Counted from the first letter of the stretch, positions 34,127-43,929 are shown. The stretch: DNA of 64,000 bases from Paraburkholderia bannensis NBRC 103871 (GCF_000685015.1 NZ_BAYA01000015.1:1-64000); one strand, 5' to 3'. Numbers and translations: made by a program. Notes: generated by a model from the letters alone, not told the origin.

Positions 34127-36688
34127 ATGGCTGCACTAGACTTGACCGGCACGATTTCAAGCGACGTATCCCAAAGCGACCGCTTGCTCAAACTTGATAC
34201 GCCTTTAGGCTCGAGCACACTGGTGCCTCAACGCGCCATCGGGCGCTCGCGCCTCGGGCGTCATTTCGAGTTCGTCGTGGACGCCGTGTCGACCACCGGC
34301 AACATCGAACTGAAGTCGCTAATCGCGCAGCCGGCAACGTTGTGGATTCAGCAAGCCGACAAATCCTATCAGCCACACAACGGCTACGTGCATACCGCGC
34401 GCCGGCTCGGCTCGAATAGCGGGCTGACGAGCTATCAGCTCGGTTTCGCTTCGTGGATGCACTTCCTGAAGTTCCGCCGGGACCAGCGTATCTGGCAAGA
34501 CAAAACCGTCGACGAGATCGTCGCGGACGTCTTCAATATGCATCCGCAGTCCCAAGGCCTGTTTCAGTTTGCGCTGAGCAGTCCACTGCCCTCCCGCTCC
34601 TATTGCCGACAAGACGAAAGCGACTGGAATTTCGTGCACCGGCTGCTCGAAACCGAAGGCCTCTACGGCTTGTGGCGCCAGGCCGAGGACGGCCGCTCGC
34701 ACACGCTCGTTATCACCGACCAGCTCACGACACTCGACGCACTCTCTCCGGAAACGGTGTCGTTCTATCGCGGCGGAACCGGCAGTGAAACCGACGCGCT
34801 CGTCCAATGGTCCGGCACGCGGACAATGCAGAGCGCCGTGCTGACCACGCGCACCTTCGACTACAAGTCGCCTTCGTCGGCCTACAACCCGAAGGGCACG
34901 ACCGTCCCCACCATGCCGAACCAGGGCGCCCTTGCCGAGCAGACGGAAGTCTATGAATACACGGGCGCCTATACATACGGGCAGCAGGATCGCGGCGACC
35001 ATCTTTCGCGTGTGCGCATGGAGGAATGGGAGTCGCGTGCCAAGCGCTTTTGGGGGATTGGCGGCGTGCGCGCGATCGACGCGGGCAAGCGCTTCATGCT
35101 CGAAGGCCACCCCGATCACGACGCCGACCCCGCCAGCCAGAGAGAGTTCGCGGCCATCGAAACGTCATGGGTGATTTCGAACAATATTCCCGTCGGCGCC
35201 CAGGGATCCGCGTTTCCGCACAGTCTCCAGGAGACGGTCGAGGCGGCGCAGGCGAGCCACGCAAGCGACGCGGCGTTCAATGTCACGCATGACGATGGCT
35301 CCGTAGGCTTCTACCTCGTAGAGATCGAAGCGCAGCGCACGAGCGTGCCGTATCGCAGCCCGCTCGAACATCGCAAGCCCGAAACTCATCTCGAATCGGC
35401 GGTCGTCGTCGGCCCGCAAGGCGAAGAGGTATACACGGACGAACTAAACCGTATCAAGGTGCAGTTCATCTGGGATCGCCTCAATGGCAACAACGAGCGC
35501 TCGTCGTGCTGGGTGCGCGTGGCGCAAGCGGACACAGGCAGCGGTTACGGCGGCGTGCACATGCCGCGCGTGGGCGAGGAGGTGCTCATCGACCACATCG
35601 GTGGCGACTGCGACCGGCCGGTGGTGACGTCACGGCTTTATAACGGTGCGGCGAAGCCACAGTGGCATTCGAACGGGCTGCTTTCGGGCTATCGCTCGAA
35701 GGAATATGGCGGCGGCAGCGGGTACAACCAGCTCGTCATGGACGACTCGACCGCACAGAACCGCGTCCAGCTCTATTCGAGCAGCTATGCGTCCCACCTG
35801 CACCTGGGTTATCTCGTCGATCAGTCGGCCAATACGCGCGGCGCGTTCCTCGGCAACGGCTTCGACCTCAAATCGGAGGCGTACGGCGCGGTGCGCGCGA
35901 GCCAGGGCCTGTTCATGACGACGCACCCCGCCTCCGCCACGCAGCCGCTCAACGTCACGCCCGCAGCCGAACAACTGGCCAGCGCGGAAAGCGTGGTCGA
36001 ACTGGCGTCGCAGGCAAGCGTAGCGAACCAGGCAGAGAGTCTCGATGAGGGGCACGACGCGCTGAAGAAGTTCACCGATGCGACCCAATACAGCGTCCCC
36101 GGCGGAGCAGGCTCGGGCGGCCACACCGGTGGCGGCGGCACCGGCAACGCCAACGGATTTTCCACGCCCATCATGCTGCTCGCGAGCCCTGCCGGCGTGG
36201 GCGTTTCCACTCAGGATTCGGCGCAGTTGACCGCGAACCAGCAAGTCAACATCGTTAGCGGCAAGAACACGCACATCGCTGCCGGCAAGTCGCTCATCGC
36301 GAGCGTGACCGAAAAAATAAGCCTGTTCGTGCAAAACGCCGGCATGAAACTGTTCGCAGCCAAAGGCAAGGTCGAGATCCAGGCGCAGGGCGATGCCATG
36401 GCGCTCACCGCCCTCAACGACGTGACGGTGACAAGCACGAGCGGCAAGCTCGTGCTGTCCGCCGACAAGGAAATCTGGATCGGTGCGGGCGGGTCGTATA
36501 TCCGCATCACGGCCGACATGATCGAAAACGGCACATCCGGCCAGATCCTCGAAAAATGCGCCTCCTGGGATAAGCCGGGCCCGGCGTCGATGCGACTGCC
36601 CGCCCAGGTGACGAACACGACGAAGGGCTGCTCGTGGAAAACAGCGACCGCTTCGGCGGACAGCGCCTCAAGCGTGATGCTGGAGTAA
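34127..36688 (+). CDS. vgrG: Type VI secretion spike protein VgrG
   Basis: An 853-residue VgrG: gp27-like base (about 20-330), gp5-like OB fold and needle (about 390-560, with DELNRIKVQFIWDR, GGVHMPRVGEEVLIDHI and GDCDRPVV), then a DUF2345 beta-helical extension (about 690-800). A Gly/His-rich linker sits at about 662-680. The trimer caps the Hcp tube and carries effectors. GGAAG lies 10 bases before the ATG. No T6SS structural genes are nearby, so this is an orphan cargo cluster that uses an apparatus elsewhere. Confidence 0.95.
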   Translation: MAALDLTGTISSDVSQSDRLLKLDTPLGSSTLVPQRAIGRSRLGRHFEFVVDAVSTTGNIELKSLIAQPATLWIQQADKSYQPHNGYVHTARRLGSNSGLTSYQLGFASWMHFLKFRRDQRIWQDKTVDEIVADVFNMHPQSQGLFQFALSSPLPSRSYCRQDESDWNFVHRLLETEGLYGLWRQAEDGRSHTLVITDQLTTLDALSPETVSFYRGGTGSETDALVQWSGTRTMQSAVLTTRTFDYKSPSSAYNPKGTTVPTMPNQGALAEQTEVYEYTGAYTYGQQDRGDHLSRVRMEEWESRAKRFWGIGGVRAIDAGKRFMLEGHPDHDADPASQREFAAIETSWVISNNIPVGAQGSAFPHSLQETVEAAQASHASDAAFNVTHDDGSVGFYLVEIEAQRTSVPYRSPLEHRKPETHLESAVVVGPQGEEVYTDELNRIKVQFIWDRLNGNNERSSCWVRVAQADTGSGYGGVHMPRVGEEVLIDHIGGDCDRPVVTSRLYNGAAKPQWHSNGLLSGYRSKEYGGGSGYNQLVMDDSTAQNRVQLYSSSYASHLHLGYLVDQSANTRGAFLGNGFDLKSEAYGAVRASQGLFMTTHPASATQPLNVTPAAEQLASAESVVELASQASVANQAESLDEGHDALKKFTDATQYSVPGGAGSGGHTGGGGTGNANGFSTPIMLLASPAGVGVSTQDSAQLTANQQVNIVSGKNTHIAAGKSLIASVTEKISLFVQNAGMKLFAAKGKVEIQAQGDAMALTALNDVTVTSTSGKLVLSADKEIWIGAGGSYIRITADMIENGTSGQILEKCASWDKPGPASMRLPAQVTNTTKGCSWKTATASADSASSVMLE

Positions 36689-36692
36689 GACG

Positions 36693-37688
36693 ATGGATTA
36701 TCGACAGGATCAAGACGTCCAGCAGGACGGCACATCTGATGCGGCGGCTATGGACGCACAAGCACAAGCGCTGACCGATTCGCTCAAGCGATGGTTCGGC
36801 AACCACGCGAACATGCGCTGCTTCCTCGCCGTCGACCCGAGCCAGCGCGACTTGACGGCCGAACTCGCACAAAGCGATGCGTCTTTCGCGGCGCTGCCGC
36901 GCGCCGACGTCATCGTCGATCACGATGCGTTCGCGCCATCACATCGCCCCTATCTGGTCGAGCTGGATCTTTCGACGCCGACTGGCGCCAGCGCACTCGC
37001 GCACAGCGTGCAGGCGGCGTTCGACGACCGGCAGCCGGACTCGATGGCTTCGGGCCTCGGACAGCGGATCGGCGGCTGGCTCGCGAGCACGGCTTCGCTC
37101 GAAGAAGTCGCCTTGCACTGGTCGCGACTCGTGCTGCAGCGGGACGCCAGTGGCCGTGCCTGTGTGCTGCGGTTTTACGATCCGCGCGCGCTCGACCTGC
37201 TCTGGTCTGAGCTTTCGCCAGCGCAGCAGCAAGCGTTGCTAGGCCCAGCGCGGGCATGGCACACACTCGACGCAGGCGCCCGGCCCGTCGTGCGCGAGTG
37301 CGCACAGACGTCTTCCGCGCACTTCGCGCTGCGGCCGGAACAATGGAGCGTCATTCATCAGCACGGCCTCGTCAATCGCGCACTGGCTCTGCACGCGTAT
37401 GAACACGGACGCCAACCCGGGCCAGCCGAAGTCGAAGCCGCGCTCGACGCTGCCGCTCGCGCCCAGCGCTACGGCCTGACCGACCGCGACGACCAGATTG
37501 CCTTTATCGGCCACGCGATCGCGTGGCACCCGCAGTTCGATCTGCATCCCAAGGTGCTACAGCTTCTAGGGCGCCGCGCCGCGGACGACTTCTACACCGC
37601 CACGATCAGCCAGCTTTCGGCGGACGAAGTCGACGAAATCCGCCAGGGAACATGGTACGAACGTCTGCGGCCATCGGCTTCCCGGTAA
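36693..37688 (+). CDS. DUF4123 type VI adaptor/chaperone (Tap/TEC type)
   Basis: A 331-residue soluble protein with the DUF4123 layout (core at about 20-150; FYDPRALDLLW, about 163-173, is the family's most conserved segment). DUF4123 proteins load effectors onto VgrG. It starts 4 bp after the vgrG stop, with its GGAG inside the end of vgrG, and lies directly before the effector gene. The C-terminal part (about 230-320) is helical and probably specific to the effector. Confidence 0.88.
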   Translation: MDYRQDQDVQQDGTSDAAAMDAQAQALTDSLKRWFGNHANMRCFLAVDPSQRDLTAELAQSDASFAALPRADVIVDHDAFAPSHRPYLVELDLSTPTGASALAHSVQAAFDDRQPDSMASGLGQRIGGWLASTASLEEVALHWSRLVLQRDASGRACVLRFYDPRALDLLWSELSPAQQQALLGPARAWHTLDAGARPVVRECAQTSSAHFALRPEQWSVIHQHGLVNRALALHAYEHGRQPGPAEVEAALDAAARAQRYGLTDRDDQIAFIGHAIAWHPQFDLHPKVLQLLGRRAADDFYTATISQLSADEVDEIRQGTWYERLRPSASR

Positions 37689-37727
37689 TTCCACCGCATC
37701 CGCACGCAATCAAAACAACGACAACGT

Positions 37728-40649
37728 ATGGCAACGAATACACAGACATGCGCGAACTGCGAAAAGAGCGGCTTGCCGATCTTGCCGGTTCGCTACACCG
37801 TGCTGCCGAAATATGTGAAGGCCGGACTCCCCGCCGGGATCAGCGGCGATCGCGTGACCTCCGTCGCTCTCGAAGCGCACCACTACGGCGTGCGCACACT
37901 GCGCGAGGGCTGGGTCTATCTTTTCTATGAAGTCGGCCCGCGCGGCAGCCGCTACTGGGAAGCCTACAAGGTCACCTCCGACGGCCGCCTATGGAAACAG
38001 GCGCTGCCGCTGACGCAGGTGCCCGTGACCGATCCCGCCTGCGCAGAATGCGCGATTGCCGTGCCGATGGATCTCATCGCCATCGAGCGTCCGGAGAAAT
38101 GCACGGGCCGCGTGTTCATCGCTTTCTCGCAGCACACGTGGCATCGACAGATCTTCGATCTCTACGCCTCCGACGACGCATTGCGCGAGGCACGCATGCA
38201 GTACATCGAGCCGTCGAAATGGATCGGCGGTGCGCAGGACGCGCACAAGCATGCCGTGGTCGCCAGTGAACAGACGATCGACGCCGTGATCGAATACATG
38301 CCCGGTTTCGATCCCAGGTCGATGGCCCTCCCCGACGACAAGCAAGCCTTCAGCGACGCGACGGGCGCCTACAAGGACGACCTGCTGCAGCATGAAGTCA
38401 CGCGCTACGCGCCGTTCATTCGCCAGGCGTCGCCCGCGTCCGCGAGCCAGGCGCTCGTCAGGCTGATGCAGCGCATTGGCGCGAAGAACGAAGACGGCGG
38501 CAGCGCGGATGCACATCATCCGCCGATGGTGCTCGCGCTTTGGGACACCATCGGCACAGTGCACGAACTGAACGGATTTCGATGCGATCCGGCATCGTGG
38601 CTCGACCGCTATGTCACGAAGGAGCGTACGCTCGAAGTCGGCGCGCTCAAGGACATCGACACCGCGCACGCCATCGTCCAGTCACGCACCGAGCAGGCGT
38701 TGAACAGCCAGGAAGCGATGGCGAAGCAGGCGCAGTCAATGACAGCGCTCGGCCAGCCGGGCGCGCAAGCCTCGCTCGCCACGCAACGCGCGAAGGCCCT
38801 CGCAGGCGCCGATCCGTCACGCACGTCGCAGATCAACGCGTACTACGACGACATGGACTGGATGGCCGCCAACGACATCCCCGGCAGCTATCAGACCCAG
38901 CTCGTGCAGATGGGACGTGTCTCGACGGCGGGAAGCGCGAGTTCCAGCGTGCCTTATACCGGTGTGTATCGCGATCAGGTCATGAGCCAGGCGCGTGCCT
39001 ATGCGCAGGCGCGACCCGGTGCGCACGACCGCAATCTCACGAGCATGACGACCTACAACTGGTCGAAATACGAAGCGCGACTCAAGCGCCAGGACATCGA
39101 GAAGTTCCGCAAGTACTACGACGCGCTTCAATCGAAGGTGCACGACCTCCAGGAAGCGCGTACCAACGACGTCGGCAAATGGCTGGCATCGAAGCTGTTC
39201 CTCGACACGCTGGAGGACTATGCATCGAATGACCTGCACGACGCCATAGCCTTCGAGATCGTCGTCACCGACGCTCTCGCCGGCATCGGCTCGACGCCCA
39301 AGGGCAAGACGGTGCTCGACACCCTGGTCACACACTGGGATCCCGTGCAGCCCGCGAGTCTCATCTGGCGCGTGTTCGCGATGAACCAGAAGGACGCGCG
39401 CCAGGAAGTGGCTCAACTGCTGAAGACAGCGCTCGCGAAAAAAGAAACGCCGCTGGAAGCGGCGCAGGCGCAACCTGCAGGTGGGCATAGCGCTGGCGTG
39501 GACGCTGTGATTTCCGCAGCAGGGTCGCTCAAGACACTCAACGGGTACTACAAGAATCTCAGCAAGCTCGCGCTCGAAAGCGATCCCAAGAAAATCACGC
39601 CGCTGGGCGGGCTGCTCAAGCGACTCGAAGTCGATGCGTTCGGTTTGACGGTAGGCGATGCGATATATTCGAAATTCCGCGTTGCCAGCCTGGGCGACTT
39701 CGTCGGCGAAAAGATCATTCAGTCGCTGATGCTGCAACGCGCGGGCATCTCCTATGCGGATGCCATGACGCTCGTGCGCAAGCAGGCCGATGTCGAAAAA
39801 GTGAGCCGCGCGGAGACCATCGAACGTCTGCTGAAGACTCGCTCGCTGCTGCGTTCACCCGCTCCCCCGAACGCGTCGAAAGCCACGCAGGCGCTGTACG
39901 ATGTCTGGAACAGCATGAAATCCACCGACGAAGGCATCAAAGCGCTGCGCTCGAGCCGGATCGCCGTGGTAGCGGCGCTGCTGGAGGCAGTGAACTTCTA
40001 CAAGATCATGTCGGGAACGCACGACAAGGACACGACGCTCAAACTCGTACAATCGGGTGCTTCGATGTTGTCGTCGTTGATAACGATTACGATGACACCG
40101 TTCTACGGCGCACTGAAGAATTCCATCAAGTCGCAGAGCTGGAAGCTCGCGGGCGGCGGCGTGAGCAGCATTGGCACGTTCGTGGGCGCGTGGATGAGTG
40201 TCGAGCAAGCCGCTGATAGCGGTAAAAAACTACAGTACGACTCTCTGGCCTTTGGCTTGAGCCAGGCGGTAGTCGGCACCGCAATGGGCGTAGCGACGAT
40301 CATCGACGCCATCAGCACGGCCGCGCCGCTGCTCAAGAAACTCGCCGTCCAGTATGGAACCGAAGTCGTGATTGAAGCGGTGGAAGCCGTTACCAAACGA
40401 ATGATCGCCTGGGCCGCGCTGCGATCGGTCGGGATGCTGATTGGCTGGGAAGCGACGGTGGGCATGATCGTACTTCAGACGCTGGCCACCTGGCTGACGC
40501 CCGACTCGCTCCAGTCCTGGTGTTCCCGTTGCGCCTTTGGCACAGGCGAGGAAGCAATTCTTCGCATCAAAGACCATAGTGTCGCACGCTACACGGATCC
40601 TTCCCAGCAGGAAAAGGACTATGGCGACGCCATGACCACATTCTCATGA
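37728..40649 (+). CDS. VasX-like membrane-active type VI effector
   Basis: A 973-residue candidate toxin. The N-terminal 150 residues match the VasX N-terminal region type (CANCEKSGLPILPVRYTVLP, a CxxC knuckle, and RTLREGWVYLFYE). A long helical centre (about 200-700) follows. The C-terminus has several hydrophobic stretches (about 745-765, 785-805, 840-869, 892-923) able to form a colicin-like pore. It lies between the DUF4123 adaptor and a membrane protein whose ATG overlaps its stop, the classic effector/immunity order. The pore-forming role is inferred from layout and family, not from a known active site. Confidence 0.82.
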   Translation: MATNTQTCANCEKSGLPILPVRYTVLPKYVKAGLPAGISGDRVTSVALEAHHYGVRTLREGWVYLFYEVGPRGSRYWEAYKVTSDGRLWKQALPLTQVPVTDPACAECAIAVPMDLIAIERPEKCTGRVFIAFSQHTWHRQIFDLYASDDALREARMQYIEPSKWIGGAQDAHKHAVVASEQTIDAVIEYMPGFDPRSMALPDDKQAFSDATGAYKDDLLQHEVTRYAPFIRQASPASASQALVRLMQRIGAKNEDGGSADAHHPPMVLALWDTIGTVHELNGFRCDPASWLDRYVTKERTLEVGALKDIDTAHAIVQSRTEQALNSQEAMAKQAQSMTALGQPGAQASLATQRAKALAGADPSRTSQINAYYDDMDWMAANDIPGSYQTQLVQMGRVSTAGSASSSVPYTGVYRDQVMSQARAYAQARPGAHDRNLTSMTTYNWSKYEARLKRQDIEKFRKYYDALQSKVHDLQEARTNDVGKWLASKLFLDTLEDYASNDLHDAIAFEIVVTDALAGIGSTPKGKTVLDTLVTHWDPVQPASLIWRVFAMNQKDARQEVAQLLKTALAKKETPLEAAQAQPAGGHSAGVDAVISAAGSLKTLNGYYKNLSKLALESDPKKITPLGGLLKRLEVDAFGLTVGDAIYSKFRVASLGDFVGEKIIQSLMLQRAGISYADAMTLVRKQADVEKVSRAETIERLLKTRSLLRSPAPPNASKATQALYDVWNSMKSTDEGIKALRSSRIAVVAALLEAVNFYKIMSGTHDKDTTLKLVQSGASMLSSLITITMTPFYGALKNSIKSQSWKLAGGGVSSIGTFVGAWMSVEQAADSGKKLQYDSLAFGLSQAVVGTAMGVATIIDAISTAAPLLKKLAVQYGTEVVIEAVEAVTKRMIAWAALRSVGMLIGWEATVGMIVLQTLATWLTPDSLQSWCSRCAFGTGEEAILRIKDHSVARYTDPSQQEKDYGDAMTTFS

Positions 40650-41383
40650 AAAAAGACAACTCGACAAAGACCGCCGTCCTCCTGAAAGGCGTGATATCCA
40701 ATCTACAGCGATCGAAGCGCAGCCACGATTTCGTGCTGACCGAGGTTCAGCATAGACAGGTCGGCGCGACCGCCATCGCGGCCTCGGCGCTGGGTGCAGG
40801 CGCTGCCGCCATCGGACTGATCGGCATGGCCGGCAACTCGGACGAGGAAGCCGACTGGGTCGAGTTCGAACTCGACGGCAAGCAGATCAAGGGCTGGCTC
40901 TGGATGATGCCCATGCGCAACGGCGATCAGGTGGAAGTCGTCGCCGATCAGGTCGGTACCGACCGCTACGTTGCGTACGCGGTCAAACGTGAAAGCGACG
41001 ATCTGCTCGCCGTGTACCCGCACGCGACGGCAGGCCGAAAAGTGCACTACCGGAAGTCGCTTAAGATCTGGCTCTGGAGCACAATGTCGCTCTACGCTGT
41101 AGTGATGATCGTTTTGCTGATCCAGCAAGGCTTTGACTTTTTTACTGCGGATATTGTCGAGTTTGGCCTCTTGCCCGGACTGGGTCTTTCGCTGCTGATT
41201 ACGGGCATCATGGCATTTCGCGTTTCACGAAAACTCATGGGCTTCGTCAAGATCGCGGAGACCATCTTTAGAACCTTCGGCTGGCCCGATGTCGAAAATA
41301 TCGATCTGCGGAAAACGTCCAGGGAGGAGCGCCGCGAGAACAAGCTTCCTAACTTTGGCGTCCTGTATTTCCGCTACAAATAG
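40646..41383 (+). CDS. Candidate immunity membrane protein for the VasX-like effector
   Basis: 245 residues with three hydrophobic segments: a small-residue helix at 41-62 (Ala/Gly-rich) and two clear membrane helices at about 141-161 and 171-191. It overlaps the toxin stop by 4 bp (ATGA), giving coupled translation. Immunity proteins against pore-forming T6SS effectors are typically inner-membrane proteins encoded in this position. No family function is certain, and it could also be a second secreted component. The segment between helices 1 and 2 is soluble and beta-rich. Confidence 0.7.
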   Translation: MKKDNSTKTAVLLKGVISNLQRSKRSHDFVLTEVQHRQVGATAIAASALGAGAAAIGLIGMAGNSDEEADWVEFELDGKQIKGWLWMMPMRNGDQVEVVADQVGTDRYVAYAVKRESDDLLAVYPHATAGRKVHYRKSLKIWLWSTMSLYAVVMIVLLIQQGFDFFTADIVEFGLLPGLGLSLLITGIMAFRVSRKLMGFVKIAETIFRTFGWPDVENIDLRKTSREERRENKLPNFGVLYFRYK

Positions 41384-41412
41384 GCCTCTTAGCGTTTTTT
41401 GAAGCATAGAAA

Positions 41413-41664
41413 ATGATCAATCTCATCCGTGTCGACGACGACACTGACCACGGCGGAAAGGTCGTCACCGGTTCTTCGGCCATGCGCTTCGATGGTCGTT
41501 ACGTGGCACGCAAGGGCGACGAGGTATCGTGTCCGCAGCACCCGGACGTCAAGCCAAACGTGATCGAGGAAGGCGATACAACGATTACCGACAATGGCGT
41601 GCCAATCGCCCGGCACGGCCATCGCGCTACGTGCGGATGCACGCTGATTTCAAGTCTCGTGTAG
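41413..41664 (+). CDS. PAAR-domain spike-tip protein
   Basis: An 83-residue single-domain PAAR protein that sharpens the VgrG spike. It shows the repeated short beta units (VARKGDEVSCPQHPDVKPN, TTITDNGVPIARHGHRATCGC) with the cysteines and histidines expected to bind one metal ion. It is the last gene of the cargo cluster, 29 bp after the candidate immunity gene, and a hairpin terminator follows. It lacks any toxin extension. Confidence 0.9.
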   Translation: MINLIRVDDDTDHGGKVVTGSSAMRFDGRYVARKGDEVSCPQHPDVKPNVIEEGDTTITDNGVPIARHGHRATCGCTLISSLV

Positions 41665-41679
41665 CACGACGTTTGTCAT

Positions 41680-41716
41680 GACGCGCGTGTGCGACGAATT
41701 CGACACGCGCGTCTTC
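41680..41716 (+). terminator. Hairpin terminator closing the T6SS cargo cluster
   Basis: A perfect 11-bp stem (41680-41690, GACGCGCGTGT, with 41703-41713) closes a 12-nt loop. The tail is only TTCCTCC. Confidence 0.7.
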
Positions 41717-42141
41717 CTCCGCCGGCATCAGCGCGCAATACGCTCGAAGAACAGAATTACGCGCCGGCAGCTTTCATTCAGGTTGTGCACCGAAGCGGCA
41801 TTGAGCTTTTCCGGGAAACCGGGAGCCGATTCGGCTACAAGGTCAATGTGTCTTCAGCGCGACCATTAATTTCGTATAACGAACTATTAAATGGAGGGCC
41901 GGTCATCCTTCCAAACTTTGGCGAGCACCTAAGCCATCACAGCATTGCAGCAAGCGCCCCTTCGCGTGACGGATTGACCGTCTGAAGTCGGTTGCGGCCG
42001 TCTGCTCCGGGATCCAAACCGCTTGCCCTGACACACAATCTGGCGGCCCCCGATCTACTGGTGCCCTCACGCCGCCCCGGCACGCCATTAAAAACCAGAC
42101 CCTATTTCCAGCGAACCGGCGTTCGGCCCCAAAAAATCTCT
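41717..42141. other. Gap between PAAR and the PadR promoter
   Basis: About 425 bp with short frames only, none with a ribosome site or recognisable product. Base composition is mixed. I see nothing functional beyond the flanking terminator and promoter. Confidence 0.4.
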
Positions 42142-42185
42142 TTGACAAACACTCTTAAGATATATATCTTAAGACACATCTTAAG
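42142..42185 (+). promoter_or_regulatory. Sigma70 promoter overlapped by a perfect 20-bp palindrome (PadR/YqjI operator)
   Basis: TTGACA (42142-42147), 17-bp spacer, TATCTT (42165-42170). The palindrome CTTAAGATATATATCTTAAG (42154-42173) covers the spacer and -10 box, and a further ATCTTAAG half-site lies at 42178-42185, near the start of transcription. The layout implies tight autorepression by the PadR-family protein encoded immediately downstream. Confidence 0.85.
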
Positions 42186-42207
42186 ACACTCAGAGACAGG
42201 AGGCCTC

Positions 42208-43032
42208 ATGCGCCACCCTCATCATTCCGGCCATCGCGGCCACCATGGCCGTCACAACCACGGCGGCCATGACGGTCGCAACGCCCGCGACTTCTTCGAA
42301 GCCCCTGGACGCGACGAAGGCTTCGGCACCCACGCCCGCTTCGGCATGCGCCACCCGATGCACATGCTCCACGCGCTGCGCCATGCCATGGGCCGCCGTG
42401 GCGGCGAAGGCCCTGGCGACTTCGGCGATCGATTCGGCGACGGCTTTGGCCGTGGCTTCGGCGGCCCGGGCGGCTTTGGCGACGGCGACGGTTTTGGCCG
42501 TGGCCGCAAATTCACCTCGGAAGACCTGCAGCTGATGCTGCTCGCGTTGCTCGCCGAGCGCCCGAGCCATGGCTACGAGCTGATCAAGGCGCTCGATTCG
42601 CGCTCGAACGGCTTCTACAGCCCGAGCCCTGGCATGGTCTATCCGGCGCTCACGTATCTTGAAGAACTCGGTTATGTGAGCGTGACGCTCGAAGGCAATC
42701 GCAAGCGCTACGAGCTGTCCGACGAAGGCCGCACGTATCTGGCCGACAACCGCGAGCGCGCCGACCTGCTCATCGCCAAGCTCACGCATTTCGGCCGCAA
42801 GATGGATCTGATGCGCCGCGCGTTCGCGGGCGAGGATCCCGCCGACGGCAGCGGCTGGGTTCGCGAGCTGATCGAGGCGCGCCGCGCGCTCAAGCGCGAA
42901 CTGCTGCGCCGCACCGACGCGTCGCCGCAGGAGCAACGCCGCATCGCGGCGATCCTCGCGCGCGCCACCCAGGAAATTCAAGACGGCGGCGAAGACGTCA
43001 AGACCGAAGACGGCGCAAGTTCGGGCGAATAA
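42208..43032 (+). CDS. yqjI: PadR-family regulator with histidine-rich metal-sensing arm (YqjI-like)
   Basis: 274 residues in three parts: a His-rich N-terminus (nine histidines in residues 3-21), a Gly/Asp/Phe-rich flexible stretch (about 66-100) and a PadR winged helix (about 103-180, LLALLAERPSHGYELIKAL and GMVYPALTYLEELGYV) with a C-terminal dimer helix. E. coli YqjI has this build, is released from DNA by nickel, and represses itself and yqjH. A YqjH-type gene follows here. AGGAGG lies 4 bases before the ATG at 42208. Metal specificity here is inferred. Confidence 0.88.
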   Translation: MRHPHHSGHRGHHGRHNHGGHDGRNARDFFEAPGRDEGFGTHARFGMRHPMHMLHALRHAMGRRGGEGPGDFGDRFGDGFGRGFGGPGGFGDGDGFGRGRKFTSEDLQLMLLALLAERPSHGYELIKALDSRSNGFYSPSPGMVYPALTYLEELGYVSVTLEGNRKRYELSDEGRTYLADNRERADLLIAKLTHFGRKMDLMRRAFAGEDPADGSGWVRELIEARRALKRELLRRTDASPQEQRRIAAILARATQEIQDGGEDVKTEDGASSGE

Positions 43033-43101
43033 GGCACCTCGCCCCATCGCCCTCCATCCGCCTCACGTCGATCGTCAGCCGCTTATTTATCGGAGTCATA
43101 G

Positions 43102-43929
43102 ATGCAGAATCAATCCAACCTCGAAGTCGTCCGCGTGCGTCATCCGCTGAAGTTCCGTCTGCTGCGCGTCACGCGCGTCGAGACGCTGTCGTCCGCGCTC
43201 GTGCGCGTCACGCTGACCGGCGACCTGAGCGACTTCGTTTCGGCGTCGTTCGACGATCACGTGAAGGTGTTTTTCCCGGCTCCCGGCGAAGACAAGCCCG
43301 CACTGCCGAGCCTCGGCCCGGACGGCATCGCCTTCCCCGACGGCGTCGAGCGTCCCGCGGCACGCGATTACACGCCGCGCCGCTTCGACAACAACGCCAA
43401 CGAACTCGATCTCGAATTCGCGCTGCACGAAGCCGGCCCCGCGACCGCATGGGCGGCGCAGGCGAAGCCCGGCCAGTATCTGGGCGTGGGCGGCCCGCGC
43501 GGCTCGATGGTGATTCCCACGGGCTTCGACTGGCACTTGCTGGTCGGCGACGAAACCGCGCTGCCCGCGATCCAGCGCCGCCTGAGCGAGCTGCCGTCGG
43601 GCGCGCGCGTCGCCGTGGTCGTTGAAGTGGCGAACCGCGCCGCGCGCATCGCGCTGCCGACCGAAGCCGATCTCTACGCGACGTGGGTGTATCGCGACGA
43701 ACTCGAAGGCGAACAAGCGGAGCAAGCGGCACAACCGCTCGTCGATGCGCTCGGCGAAGTCTGGCTGCCGCCCGGCGAAGGTTATGTCTGGGCGGCAGGC
43801 GAAGCGTCGGCGATCCGTGCCGTGCGCGCCTATCTGTGCAACGATCGCGGCGTCGACAAGAAGCGCATCCGCGCGTCGGCGTACTGGCGTCGCGGCGCGC
43901 AGGCAGCGCACGAAACCATCGACGATTAA
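43102..43929 (+). CDS. yqjH: Siderophore-interacting ferric reductase (YqjH/ViuB-like)
   Basis: A 275-residue SIP-family flavoreductase. It has an FAD-binding beta barrel with RDYTPRRF (about 89-96), GGPRGSM phosphate loop, and the SIP C-terminal domain ending VWAAGEASAIRAVRAYL, then the ASAYWRRG segment. It uses NAD(P)H to reduce ferric chelates in the cytoplasm and free the iron. It lies 69 bp after the PadR gene on the same strand and so can be co-transcribed from the palindrome-controlled promoter, linking iron release to metal stress. Confidence 0.92.
   Translation: MQNQSNLEVVRVRHPLKFRLLRVTRVETLSSALVRVTLTGDLSDFVSASFDDHVKVFFPAPGEDKPALPSLGPDGIAFPDGVERPAARDYTPRRFDNNANELDLEFALHEAGPATAWAAQAKPGQYLGVGGPRGSMVIPTGFDWHLLVGDETALPAIQRRLSELPSGARVAVVVEVANRAARIALPTEADLYATWVYRDELEGEQAEQAAQPLVDALGEVWLPPGEGYVWAAGEASAIRAVRAYLCNDRGVDKKRIRASAYWRRGAQAAHETIDD

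Noticed and set aside
41689..41985. 98-codon frame after the PAAR gene as a further effector or immunity gene
   Set aside because: It begins inside the terminator hairpin, has no ribosome site, and the predicted product has no coherent features.
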